From: Amanita rubescens
Lineage: Eukaryota; Basidiomycota; Agaricomycetes; Agaricales; Amanitaceae
DNA length: 23,195 bases
Assembly: GCA_015039365.1 (NCBI GenBank)
Contig: WION01000711.1
Coordinates: 1 to 23,195 of the forward strand
Reading direction: 5' to 3'
Made by a program: the position numbers and the translations under genes. Every line of letters begins with the position of its first letter. The stretch's first letter is position 1. The notes under the pieces were generated by a model. It did no database searches and was not told where the DNA came from. It worked only from the letters and a program-made list of their open reading frames with translations. Of the stretch, positions 1 through 9,497 are shown piece by piece.

Positions 1-175
1 CCCTAAACCCTAAACCCTAAACCCTAAACCCTAAACCCTAAACCCTAAACCCTAAACCCTAAACCCTAAACCCTAAACCCTAAACCCTAAACCCTAAACC
101 CTAAACCCTAAACCCTAAACCCTAAACCCTAAACCCTAAACCCTAAACCCTAAACCCTAAACCCTAAACCCTAAA
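1..175. repeat. Telomere, 25 perfect CCCTAAA units
   Basis: Exactly 25 copies of CCCTAAA fill positions 1-175 with no variant unit; the array stops at TATTCGAG. The C-rich strand runs 5' to 3' into the window, so this is the left end of a chromosome. TTTAGGG is the plant-type unit; most fungi studied have TTAGGG, so the unit is informative about the lineage. The absence of degenerate units at the inner edge suggests a recently healed or well maintained end. Confidence 0.98.
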
Positions 176-895
176 TATTCGAGAATGTTCGATTGAGCAT
201 TCTCAGTCAAACGAAGAATTCATGTGCTGAGTTCAAGACAAGCCGACTAGCACAGTAGTCGACCGAATCATAAGCGGAAGAAAGAGGATATACACGGAAG
301 GAAGAAGGTCACGTACTCTGCAATTCAGATCCCCGTTGTGTGCACGGGATGCGGATTGCTAGTGATGGAACGGCTCTAGCTGCCAGACGCATCCAAGTCG
401 CATGCGTCACATGTTTGCTCGCTGACTCCGTCTGAGCTGAACCACGAGCCGCGGCTTGAGCCATGGCCTACGGCTTTTGAAGTGCTGAGCCTGAGCCGTA
501 GGCCCAAAGCCGTCACCACAGCCTGCTCAGGCTCGGCTTATACCGGCTTACGACTTTGAGCTGAGCCGCGCACATTACTAGCACTGTTATTGGACAGTGA
601 GCTCACGTGAACGAGACGGGACAAGGGCGATGACTTCGGGAGGAAGGTATGTTATTTCCTTTCCTTTTTCTCCCGTTTTCTCGCCGTGTGATTCTTTCAG
701 CTTTGTTTGTTTGATGGATCTGCAGGACTCAGAACTGAGTCCTTTATAGGTTTTACTATGCAAGCAAGACAGGGATGACGGGTGGGCATGCGGCTTCAAA
801 CTGAAGATGCGCAGAAGAGATGGGAAGGAAGCAGCTGCGTGGGGGCGTTCATGGTTTTCACTTCCTTAGCATCTGTTAACTACGTCGTATACTAG
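176..895. other. Subtelomeric spacer with inverted repeats
   Basis: No supported gene. A hairpin lies 5 bp inside the telomere (GAGAATG at 181-187 with CATTCTC at 198-204). Positions 430-560 are rich in GAGCCG/GGCTCAG words and hold a perfect 11-bp inverted repeat. A plausible intron (GTATGT donor near 647, pyrimidine tract, TTTCAG acceptor near 700) and a branch point plus TACTAG acceptor ending at 895 suggest that 5' exons of the next gene lie here, but I could not join them in frame. Confidence 0.6.
465..504. repeat. 11-bp perfect inverted repeat
   Basis: GGCCTACGGCT (465-475) is exactly complementary to AGCCGTAGGCC (494-504), with an 18-nt loop. It sits in a GC-rich stretch of related GAGCC words. 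Function unknown. Confidence 0.85.
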
Positions 896-2116
896 GTGCG
901 GTATCTTGAGCAAGTCGACCGTCATTTGTCAAAGGGAGGGGCTCGTTCGAGTTCCAAGTGTATTGGGAGAGTACATTTGGGCTCGAGAGCAGCCTGTGTG
1001 TCGGTATCGATGGACGGTGAGGTCGTCATTGACCCCACGGGGGATGGGCTCATGAGTAAGTCTCCACTCGTTTTTCAGTTTTAGACATGAGGTTAACATC
1101 TCTCAGATGGTACCGAAGACGATATTAATGAAAACCTTGCAGGTTAGTGCATTTACAGCAGCGATTATTATAAACAAAACTGTTTTTTTTTCTCGTAGAA
1201 ATGAATGGAATCGACTTGTATATCGTCGATTCAGATGAGGATGATAACTACATTGCCATCCGTGCAGAAGGTTACGTGGTCGCGGACCCCGTTTGAGCTG
1301 TCGAATGATGGCTTCAAGTGTCTCTTGGATGCATTGAACTCTGGGGGGATCGTGTGTACCTTGCCAAAAGGGAAAGGGAAAGGAAGAGAAGTCACTTCCG
1401 AAACAGTTCCCTCTACACCATCTGTTGAGCCTGCCTTGTTTATCAGCGTGCATCACCCAGGGGTCGGTTATGGTCGTGTTGTATTTGAGGAAACACGGGG
1501 ATATAGAGCGTTGACGGCGCTCTATTTTTACCAACTGCCCCGCTCTTCTCATGGTGTGCAGTTGGAGGAGGTAAACGAAATCGTCGACGGTATGCTGGGT
1601 GGCCTAATTAGACTAGCGACGGCCTGTACGCCTATCTTCATCCGGGACCAAAAACTTCTTTATAGTCATCCTTTCCCCGGATTTCGACACTTGAGTCACT
1701 GGGAACTTCAATTGAACGCAAGGGATACTACCACTGTCGAGCTGGTGCTGGAGCCGGTGCTCGATAGTGAGGAAAAGCGACGCTTGCTCAGTAAATGTAA
1801 ATGGGCTGGACGAAACTCTCGACCTGTAAGTTCTGTACATTTGGACAGACGCGAGTGTGATTACTGAGGAGTAGCAAGGCATCTCTGATATCATATATAG
1901 GATCAGGTCCCGTCATCGTCGATGGCTGTAGCAAGAGATGGCCCAAATGCTAGTATGGCATCGTCGTCTGCCGCGTCTCACGACAACGATCTCATTCCGG
2001 AAGAGTACCGGACGTACATTGGTAATAAAGGGATGCCTTGGGATACAATTGAATCCTTCCTTGAATGCCACAAAGTCTGGATGTTTCCACGAGTTTGGGG
2101 TTCCTGCCAGCATTGA
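896..2116 (+). pseudogene. Spliced hypothetical gene, 5' incomplete, 1-nt frameshift
   Basis: Four exons can be joined: 896-1055, 1107-1142, 1199-1825 and 1901-2116. The introns are 51, 56 and 75 nt, all GT...AG, with GTTAAC before the first acceptor and a T-run plus CGTAG before the second. The first exon begins right after a TACTAG acceptor, so the true start lies upstream and was not found. Exons 1-3 read in one frame until a TGA at 1294-1296; skipping one C in the run at 1287-1290 opens a second frame that continues through exon 4 to a TGA at 2114-2116. The product would exceed 330 residues and has an acidic stretch (DSDEDD) and a basic KGKGKGR patch. I recognise no family. The shift could be real decay, an assembly error or an unseen mini-intron. 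Confidence 0.6.
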
Positions 2117-4877
2117 AGTGAGCATGCGGATTTGCAATTTTCAGTGGATCTGCTCGGTTCGCGCGCCTAACACTGTAGGAATCTAATGCTAATTAGCTTT
2201 TGAATCTGCGCAAAGCTAGAGGGTAACCTATAGGCCGAGGGTTCAAGACGAGTCCAAGTTGATTTTCGGCCCATCAGGTTGTTCTGCTCTGGGCGCTTTC
2301 CAGAGCCGCCGAAGCGGTCAAAGCGGTCAAAGCGCCTTGCCGCTTTCTTATGCAAGGTACATCACCCTGAGAGCTGATTTAACAGCTCTGAAAGCACGTC
2401 AACTGCTCTAGAGAGCGATTTTTCAACTTATTTAAGCCATAACTAAGCAATGTGATACAAGAAATTAGAATCATGTTTATTGCTTATGGAATACAAATCA
2501 TTGTACGAGCAAAGAATAGTGATGTAGCATACCGGCTAATTTGACCGGTTCCGAGTCGGCTGCTGTATCATGATCCCTCCGCTCATATTATTATTATTAA
2601 AGTCACGTACAGTGTAATCTAGTTCCCGAAAAAAAAAGAAAAAAAAGGAATGACAACCTAATATGTGATGTTATACAACTGCTTCTCCCAACTTGTCCAA
2701 TTAAACACGGGCAATGCGGGATAATGATTCAGAATGAGTGATAGCGATTGATGAGAATGTAAAGCGCACGAGAAACCAGAACCGTTCTTGAAAGCTGAGA
2801 GCAACTCCTGCAACGCGTGTGAAAACAAGGGATGGCGAACGGTTGTTGCAAGCGGTGACAGCGATGGGAATCCTTGAGAGTAACGGGGGTGAAAACGATG
2901 CATATAATGAGATTGAAATACTTACCTGCAATCCCAAACATTGCATGTGAATGGTCTGAGGGTTGGGAATGCATCTTCGACAATTCAGCAGGTGACAAAT
3001 TATGTTTCGCTAGTACTAAGTGCGCGAAGTTATCACTATAACTGCATTGTTACTCACGTACAATGCAGTGAAGCCTGTACTCACATAAGGAGGTTGGAAC
3101 GGCTTGGCGATGGGCGCCGTAATCACATAAGCGCAGATAGAGTGAGACGGGTGACTTGAGGCATGTTGCAAGTATCACGCCATTACGCACCACGTTATCA
3201 CGTCCTTTTAGTTTTACTTGTTTTGAAGTTGAGGAGGTCAGCGCTCGTCGTGCTGTAGCCGGGTCAGCGGGATGAGAGGAGAGTTGTAGTACGAAGGGGA
3301 TAAGCGCGCTGGTGATGTCATCATTCTATTTATTTGACTGTATTTACACATCCACTAAACATTTCACACAAAGTCCAGCATACTATCAGTCGTTTCGTAC
3401 ATTTCCTCGAAGACAAGTCGCTGATCTACATCACGTTAACCTAACACAAGTCACGGCCACCCTTTTTCGCCTCTACACACCTTCCTCATTCACACAACGT
3501 TGATTCTAACTTGCGCAGGCATTGGCAACACAATTCCGAGTGAACCTGGTTGCAACCGTCTACACCGTCGGACCAGGGGCGGACCCCCAAAACGGCATTG
3601 TTGCTCACAGAAGGCAGTAACAACGTGCATCACCGCTGAGCTCCACCCATCTGCAGAGATTGTCCGACGCGATGCCATCCAATGCCCACGTCAAAAATTT
3701 GCTTGATCGCAGCACAGATGCGCTTCGCCTGCCAATGCTATGTCAAAGTGAAATCATCGGGGTCATGATCCTCGGAATCGGCATCGTCACCCTTCATGAA
3801 CGATGGCTTGCAAGAGAGGGGAATCAACATTGCGAAATTGATACGTTTGTCAACCGATAGGCTGTTTACGGACCCTTTGAGTTGTCATGCTTAGGACACA
3901 CCATAGATTTCAATTGGTCCATCCAAACTAAGAATGCTATACTTTGCCGTCGTGGTAATACCCGTACCAAACCTTTAGGAACTGAACAGATAATTCATGT
4001 ATAATCAGTCAGCAACTTGCCCCGTATTGACCCAAAAAAGCGCATATAGCACTTGTAGTGAAAGGGTAAACAGTGTCAGTGACCCTGGGCGTCCTCCACA
4101 AGAGCGTGAGGTGTTGAATTGTAAGGGGATGGGTGGAGTGGAGGACTGTGCTGGTTGTTGGAGGCATAGCGCCTGTGCTGAACAAGAGGAGTGGGTGGGG
4201 ACGCTCGTCGTCATTGGGCTGAGGAGAATGCCCGTCTTTTGGGGACTACGTATGGGCAGAGGGCATCGGTGAGGCCAAGGTGGAGGAACAGTGGCCGCCG
4301 TGTTTGATGGTGGGAGCGTGATTGGAAAGCGATGGGAGAAAGCGCTTGGCGCCGTCAACAGTGGTGCATCCCTGAGCAGGAGCAGTGGGAGTGGTTGTGG
4401 CCAGAGCTGGAGCAGCTAGAGTTGACCTCGCGAGAGCTGGAGCAGCCGAAGCGTTGTTTGGCCGAGCGTTAAGCGGCCGGAGTGGAATATGCTGAAAACC
4501 TGATGGGGAGGAGTGGGAGACAGATCATAGTACGGACGTCCAATGTCGTGGACGAAGGCTGTAGGTATTATTTAGTTTAAATTTATGTACGTGTCATTGT
4601 GATGAACGAGAATGTGTAAAGTGAAAGGCGCTGATGTTCACGACATGAACGACAAGGCCGTGTTCACGAAGTGGAACTACGATGAATACAAAACAAAGCG
4701 TATACGATGTTCACGACATCACGGCTGATCACGATGGTTCATGCCGGTTTGGCATTATATTTGCATTTAGTCCGATACGGACCGTCATATTATTTGATCA
4801 GCGCTCACTGTGTTCAAATTATGAACATGATGAATATTCTTTGCAGGATTGAGAGTGCCACGACGTGTGCCACCGTG
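2117..4877. other. Gene-poor subtelomeric region
   Basis: Only short open frames with no supporting features occur here. Visible items: tandem GCGGTCAAA words near 2315; an A-run near 2629-2647; a branch point plus acceptor (TTCTAAC then GCGCAG, ending near 3519) with no joinable exon; two copies of GAGCTGGAGCAGC near 4405 and 4433; and scattered GTTCACGA words from about 4630 to 4735. The same words recur just right of the LTR element near 14560-14670, so they belong to the locus the element entered. I see no recognisable gene. Confidence 0.5.
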
Positions 4878-4882
4878 GACCA
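4878..4882 (+). repeat. Target-site duplication, left copy (GACCA)
   Basis: GACCA directly precedes the TG of the 5' LTR and is repeated exactly at 14554-14558 after the CA of the 3' LTR. A 5-bp duplication is typical of LTR-retrotransposon integrases. Confidence 0.93.
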
Positions 4883-4970
4883 TGTAACGGGTAGCCCGTT
4901 ACCGTGCTCGATATCTCTCCATCTCTAGTTACTGTATATAGTATTCGTGACTGATGTGATGTGCGACGTA
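4883..4970 (+). repeat. 5' LTR, left segment
   Basis: Identical over 88 bp to 14351-14438. It begins TGTAACGGGT; the first bases form a hairpin (GTAACGGG 4884-4891 with CCCGTTAC 4895-4902). A TATATA motif at 4935-4940 is the best promoter candidate. Confidence 0.95.
4935..4940 (+). promoter_or_regulatory. LTR TATA motif
   Basis: TATATA within the LTR, repeated at 14403-14408 in the 3' LTR. A start site about 30 bp downstream would fall at about 4965-4970, immediately before the foreign segment. Assignment rests on position only. Confidence 0.4.
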
Positions 4971-4986
4971 TTCCGAGGCCGTAATA

Positions 4987-5688
4987 GTGAAACGAAGGTC
5001 TCGGTTTTATAACCTGAGACCTCTCTCCATTTTTGTTCCCGTTAAACGCCGGCACATCCCGGATTATATAATCTGCATCAAAATGAGCACTTCGTGTGAG
5101 TCCCCCCCCCAATTCCGCACGGAATCTGTATCACTGATTCACTGCATCCACAGAGTTTGGCTGGCACAGCCTATATACGTTCCGTGCGGAATACGAATGT
5201 GGAATTCCAGCAGAATACGAGAGCGGAAAATCCGCACATCGGCATTTACCGAGCCGCGACTACTGCCTTCCCACGCATCACAATGCTCCCCGACATTGTC
5301 ATGCTCGCTCCCCCCAGAAGACCCCCGTGCACCCTCAGTCCACCTCAAAGATCCCCACGCACCTCAATCCGCCATACTTGCCAGCCAGCCACTCTCTCAA
5401 CCCCAGCGCCTCACAACTCCCATTGGCCACCATCCTGTGCATTCCACAGCATGCGGTCACTCTACCGCGTCACATACGCCTGCTCGGCCACTTCCAGAGC
5501 CTTCCGATGCACCCGATCTGCACTCAGCAACCAGTAAGCCCCGTCTCGCATCTATTTTTTTTTACACTAACAATCTCTACCTCTCCACCACCCTTGATGA
5601 CCCAACCACACCTCCGACACGCCCGACACTCCTGCCATACCTGAAGGAACCCAACCGCACCCCAAGGAGACGACTACACGGTATGTAA
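4987..5688 (+). CDS. Pro-rich ORF inside the split segment, doubtful
   Basis: An open frame of 233 codons from an ATG at 4987 to a stop at 5686-5688. The second half is Pro/Thr/Ser/His-rich and reflects the C-rich composition of the DNA. It runs through two donor-like sites (5534, 5681), so it may be only partly exonic. No family is recognised; it could be compositional chance. Confidence 0.2.
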   Translation: MKRRSRFYNLRPLSIFVPVKRRHIPDYIICIKMSTSCESPPQFRTESVSLIHCIHRVWLAQPIYVPCGIRMWNSSRIRERKIRTSAFTEPRLLPSHASQCSPTLSCSLPPEDPRAPSVHLKDPHAPQSAILASQPLSQPQRLTTPIGHHPVHSTACGHSTASHTPARPLPEPSDAPDLHSATSKPRLASIFFYTNNLYLSTTLDDPTTPPTRPTLLPYLKEPNRTPRRRLHGM

Positions 5689-6047
5689 GTCGATCCTCCC
5701 ACCGATATTTTCCTGTACTAACAACACCCTCTCACCCCGTGCCACACTGCTCCCACCGCACCCTGAAAACGTACCATACCCCTCCACCGTGCCCGCTAAC
5801 GTGCCGCGCCCATCCACCGTCCGTTGCATGGTAAGACATCCGCCCCCACTGCATTTTGCGTACTAACGACCCCACATCCTCCACCCCTTCAATGACCACC
5901 GTTCCACCTCTCCATTGCACCCTGTGAACATGCCACGTCCCTCCGCTGCGCTACTACCCATAGCCGCACCCCTTCACCGCCTTCTTACAGGTGGGAGACA
6001 GCTACATGGTAAGTCGATCCGCCGCCAATCGTATATTGTATACTAAC
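5534..6047 (+). repeat. Array of four donor plus branch-point modules
   Basis: Four times, a splice donor (GTAAG at 5534, 5685, 5831 and 6009) is followed 30-32 nt later by a branch-point word (CACTAAC 5565; TACTAAC 5716, 5861, 6041). Module spacing is 151, 146 and 178 nt. Donor flanks are similar (GGTAAGTCGATCC at two of them). After the branch points come C-rich tracts with almost no AG; between 5722 and the next donor there is none. A clear acceptor (CTTCTTACAG) appears only at 5990, bounding an 18-nt micro-exon before the donor at 6009. These could be real introns with distant acceptors or a degenerate intronic minisatellite. Confidence 0.55.
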
Positions 6048-6982
6048 GACCCTACCCTCTGCCTTCCATGCTCCACCCCTCGATTACACCCACAAACGAG
6101 TCCCACCCCTCAACTGTACCCACAAGCGTGCTCGACCCTCAACCACAGCCCACAAACAAGCCCCACCCTCCACCACACCCCCTCAAACGTGCGATACCCC
6201 TTCAATTTGTCACGGTCTGGCTGTTTGACCCCACCCAACACCATCCACCACCGACTCACCTTCCTCCTCTATCATACGCATTGTCATCAGGACAAAGAGG
6301 TATGGGTCGCAGAAGTCTGACAGGTACTTGTACCCGCTACCTGTGCGGGTTTGCGTGAGGGCCCGTACAGAGCCCTACTCACTACTCAACAATGCCCCAA
6401 ACTGTGTACCGTGACCCATCTAGGTGTGTATCAATCACACCAATCCCATTCTCCACGAAGCTAATACACCCCGTACCTCGTCTTTCTCTCACTCGCACCT
6501 GACAATGATGAGTCATGATAACATTGATACTGGCACCACAAGGAGGAAACACAAAACGGTTCGGAGTGAATTTCTGGGAGCTTTGCAGCATTTCTGCCAG
6601 TCGCATAGATCCTCACTACCATTGGCTGCATCATTGCTGGTTGTATCAATAGTCTACGGTAGGATTAATCCTATACTAACCACCTGTAAATTCATGATTG
6701 ATAGACATTTTTAATGCTATGTGTTTATAATTCTCAATCTTCATCCTGGCCGCTATAGACTTAATTACACTTATATTCTATACTAAATGTGATGTTAGTT
6801 AGACTTATGTGAATTCTAAGAATCTCGTAAACTCAATCTATTGATGTGACTTTTGTCACATAGACTTAAAGCTACCGGTGCTGGTGAAGAGCACCAAACA
6901 CTGCCAAAGAGAGAGTAAGAGAGAATGAGAGAGAATAAGAGAGGGGCCTCGGACCTGCCACTTGGTGGCCCACATCTACAAG

Positions 6983-7097
6983 TAGAGCACATCACTAACA
7001 TGTATAAACAACTTTACTCTCTACTCGATACACGAACAATACAACTTGATTCAGTGTACTTCGAGTGGCGAGACATTATCACGGTACACCCGTGACA
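6983..7097 (+). repeat. 5' LTR, right segment
   Basis: Identical over 115 bp to 14439-14553. It ends in ACCCGTGACA, an imperfect inverted match to the LTR start TGTAACGGGT. The last bases form a small hairpin (TCACGG / CCGTGA). Confidence 0.95.
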
Positions 7098-7163
7098 CTT
7101 TTTTACACTTTCAAGAGAGTGTATCGAGGCATAGCCTCAAAATCCCGATAAGGAAATCTCAAC

Positions 7164-9449
7164 ATGCCTATTCAGGCTGAGTCTCGAAATCCGAGACTCG
7201 TTTCGCAACTAGGAGCACCCCGAGGCTCCTATAACACCAAAGACCCCCCAGAGCTTGGTTCCCGAGGGACCCCAGGCTCCCGAGAGGCTCTCCCGAGCTT
7301 CTCAAACTTCTTAGAGCACTTCTACCCGGAGGCTCTATTTCATTACTTAAATAGACGAGAGACCCTGAAACGGGAGCTCTCCATCTTTCTCGCGGCTCAA
7401 CCGAGAGTCATGGAGATGGCTCGGCGTGAGCCCAATCCCGCGGTACAGTGCCGCGTGATGCAGGCTGATCACGACCGGCTTGTAGCCTTTTACGAGGGAG
7501 AACTAAGCTCTCTGGAACGAGAGCTTTATGCACAATACGAACGGAAGTACAGTGACTTCCGTTGTAAGGAATTGCTTGAGGTTGAATGTAAACGAACGCG
7601 AAGCGGGTCCTCAACAGGGCTGTCTGTCAGAAGTACAACACTAAAGCCTATGTGCACACCCGTCCTCATAAGCCCAACACGGACGATCTCCCGAGAAAGA
7701 ATCCGCCAGCGAGCGTCTCTCATGGCCAGTCCGAGAGTCTCAATCCCAGAGACTCAGATTCCCCCAGAACGGGTGCAACTGACTCGTTCTGAGGTCATTC
7801 CGAGCTCTGCAGAGCCGGACCCTGTTCCTGCACCTCAAGGACTCAACACGAGTCATCTGAGAGCTGCCTGCGAGCTTCTTCCAGCTCGTTTACCCATCTC
7901 ACGGCCCCAGCATAGCCCTAGAGTGTGCGTAAAGCCGTTAGAACGATTGAACACCGTCGTTCTAAGTAGAGAGTTCCCAAGGGGAAGCTCTCTAACGGGC
8001 GTTATGCCCTCCAGTCGAGTTATTTCGGCTCCTACTTCCCCGAATCACGCGAACGATCGCGTGGTTGTGAAACTGCCTGCTACGAGAAGTAAGAAGGTCA
8101 GCTCAGAGAAGGGAACGAGTGCAATTAAGCACTCACCTGTGTCCAAGGCAGCCCTCACGCTGCCGAAGCCCATGCCCGTCTCCTCTATACGGGCCTATCC
8201 TGCTCCTTCATCCAAGAACGGGACTTCTCCATCTTCCGGAGTGATTTCGATGCAACATATGTCAAACGCCCTCAACACACGTCGAGAAGTGAACAAGACA
8301 ACTCACCAAAAGAAGGAGACTCCCTCTCGAGTCTCCCTTGGACCTTCTTCACCCCAAGCCGGCAACATGCCGTCATTAGCGGTTTCTGGACGACGCAAGT
8401 CCAGCGTCGTGGAGCCAAGGCTGGTGGTGAGCTCCAATGCTCGCCAAGAGGTTGGGACTCGTACTAGAGTCTCGTTGAATGCCATTTCACCGCGGTTTGG
8501 TAAGCCACCATCCACGAGTGGTCTAGAACGCATCAATGTGCGCTCTAATGCGGATGCAGTACCTGCCGGGCAGGCTTCAACTCTTTCTTCTTCCAAGGTG
8601 GAGGAGAGACGACCGGTTCCCTATAACGTCGTCAATAGAATAATCAAAAAGGACAAAGAGATGTGCTCACGGATCGACAACGCGGCTATCTCACTGCATA
8701 ATCCCTTGCCACCTGTCTCCCTGGCTCCGGCCCCTGGTATCGGCATCTCCAAAGATGGCTCTACGCCATCTTCTAAGTCTTCTCGAGTGGTCTCCACACA
8801 GCGAACGTCTGACGACATCAGTACGCGTCGAGAAATGGGTAACACCACTCACCTTACTGAGATTCGTATGAGAATCTCAATGGAAACCGCAACTCCGCGG
8901 TTTGGAGAGCCACCCCCTGCAGATGTTCTGGAGCGCTCTAAAAAGCGTTCTAATGTCGCTGTAGGGCCTGCTATCAAGCAAGCTCTGACGTCTTCGTCAT
9001 CCGAAGCGGAGGAGAGACGACGGGTTCCTACAACCGTCGTCAGCAAGAGAAAGGGAATGAATGAGGAAACACATGCACCTATTGACAATGCAGCCTCCTT
9101 ACTGTCCGCATCCGCTCCTGCTATCCCTTCCGCACTTCCTACGCATACCGTAACCCCTTGTCAACCTTTGGATGATTCAATGCCACCTCTTGAGGTGATA
9201 TCCGGACGACATGATATAAATGTCGTCAATAAGTTTTCGGAAGTGCATAGCTTGCACTCACCAAGTCTCGAGACTGCTCGGAAACGGTCTAACCAATCCA
9301 TCACTCCCTTTTCTGCTGAAGGGGAAGGGCAGCTCGCAAGAGCTGCTGTCTATATCCAAGAGCGTATCAAACGACGCTCTTCCGCATTCAACGAGTTTCC
9401 TCGTTGTAACCCCAAGATACCACCTGACAAACTGTCAGAGTTTGCATAG
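7164..9449 (+). CDS. Element ORF1, Ser/Pro/Arg-rich repeat protein, 761 aa
   Basis: The ATG lies 66 bp after the 5' LTR and opens 761 codons ending in TAG (9447-9449). Residues about 45-145 look helical and charged, with a Leu/Glu/Arg-rich stretch that could form a coiled coil, the only part resembling a folded Gag-like domain. The rest is Ser/Pro/Arg-rich, probably disordered, and built from degenerate repeats: TRREV/M..TTH followed by a LERxxxRSN segment, an EERRRVP segment and a VVS...HSP segment, recurring from about residues 370 and 550. No retroelement enzyme motif is present. The reading frame continues past the TAG into ORF2. The DNA is full of hairpins whose arms fall inside codons. 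The antisense strand carries intron signals. The length of the frame argues that it is, or recently was, translated. Confidence 0.7.
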   Translation: MPIQAESRNPRLVSQLGAPRGSYNTKDPPELGSRGTPGSREALPSFSNFLEHFYPEALFHYLNRRETLKRELSIFLAAQPRVMEMARREPNPAVQCRVMQADHDRLVAFYEGELSSLERELYAQYERKYSDFRCKELLEVECKRTRSGSSTGLSVRSTTLKPMCTPVLISPTRTISRERIRQRASLMASPRVSIPETQIPPERVQLTRSEVIPSSAEPDPVPAPQGLNTSHLRAACELLPARLPISRPQHSPRVCVKPLERLNTVVLSREFPRGSSLTGVMPSSRVISAPTSPNHANDRVVVKLPATRSKKVSSEKGTSAIKHSPVSKAALTLPKPMPVSSIRAYPAPSSKNGTSPSSGVISMQHMSNALNTRREVNKTTHQKKETPSRVSLGPSSPQAGNMPSLAVSGRRKSSVVEPRLVVSSNARQEVGTRTRVSLNAISPRFGKPPSTSGLERINVRSNADAVPAGQASTLSSSKVEERRPVPYNVVNRIIKKDKEMCSRIDNAAISLHNPLPPVSLAPAPGIGISKDGSTPSSKSSRVVSTQRTSDDISTRREMGNTTHLTEIRMRISMETATPRFGEPPPADVLERSKKRSNVAVGPAIKQALTSSSSEAEERRRVPTTVVSKRKGMNEETHAPIDNAASLLSASAPAIPSALPTHTVTPCQPLDDSMPPLEVISGRHDINVVNKFSEVHSLHSPSLETARKRSNQSITPFSAEGEGQLARAAVYIQERIKRRSSAFNEFPRCNPKIPPDKLSEFA
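9447..9449 (+). promoter_or_regulatory. Single in-frame TAG between ORF1 and ORF2
   Basis: TAG is the only stop codon in 1526 codons from 7164 to 11741. After it, 15 codons of the same style lead to the ATG at 9498 without another stop. A hairpin (CTGACA / TGTCAG) lies just upstream. Either a readthrough site, as in some retroelement gag-pol junctions, or one point mutation in a formerly single gene. The following bases (ATAGGA) do not match a readthrough context known to me. Confidence 0.6.
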
Positions 9450-9497
9450 ATAGGAATTGCGTCACGATGTCTAGAAGTAGATGTCATCAATAGAGAT

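Larger units (their letters stand above)
4971..6982. mobile_element. 2012-bp segment splitting the 5' LTR
   Basis: The two flanking LTR pieces match the 3' LTR exactly, so this segment is either an insertion or what the 3' copy lost. The junctions read ...GACGTA|TTCCGAGG and CTACAAG|TAGAGC; the uninterrupted LTR reads GACGTATAGAGC, so no target duplication beyond the TA already present. CCGAGGCC near the left end (4973-4980) is complementary to GGCCTCGG at 6944-6951, a weak hint of inverted ends. Contents: a hairpin at 4996-5022, a strongly C-rich CCACCC-type stretch (about 5290-6290), four intron-like modules, and a purine-rich GAGAGA stretch before the right end. No transposase is visible. 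Confidence 0.7.

Noticed and set aside
2190..2270. tRNA-like GGGTTCAAGACGAGTCC stretch
   Set aside because: It does not match the B-box well, has no A-box or cloverleaf, and no acceptor stem could be paired.
3312..3860. Several short plus frames near a branch point and acceptor
   Set aside because: They could not be joined across the acceptor near 3519 in any frame without stops, and no domain was recognised.
4005..4358. 117-codon minus frame
   Set aside because: Low-complexity Pro/Ser/Thr translation without start context, introns or homologous motifs.
4971..6982. DNA transposon with terminal inverted repeats
   Set aside because: Only an 8-bp inverted match, 31 bp from the right junction, no clear target duplication and no transposase.
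7098..7125. Primer-binding site after the 5' LTR
   Set aside because: The sequence starts CTTTTTTACAC and has no TGG-type tRNA 3'-end complement. A small hairpin is present but self-priming cannot be shown.
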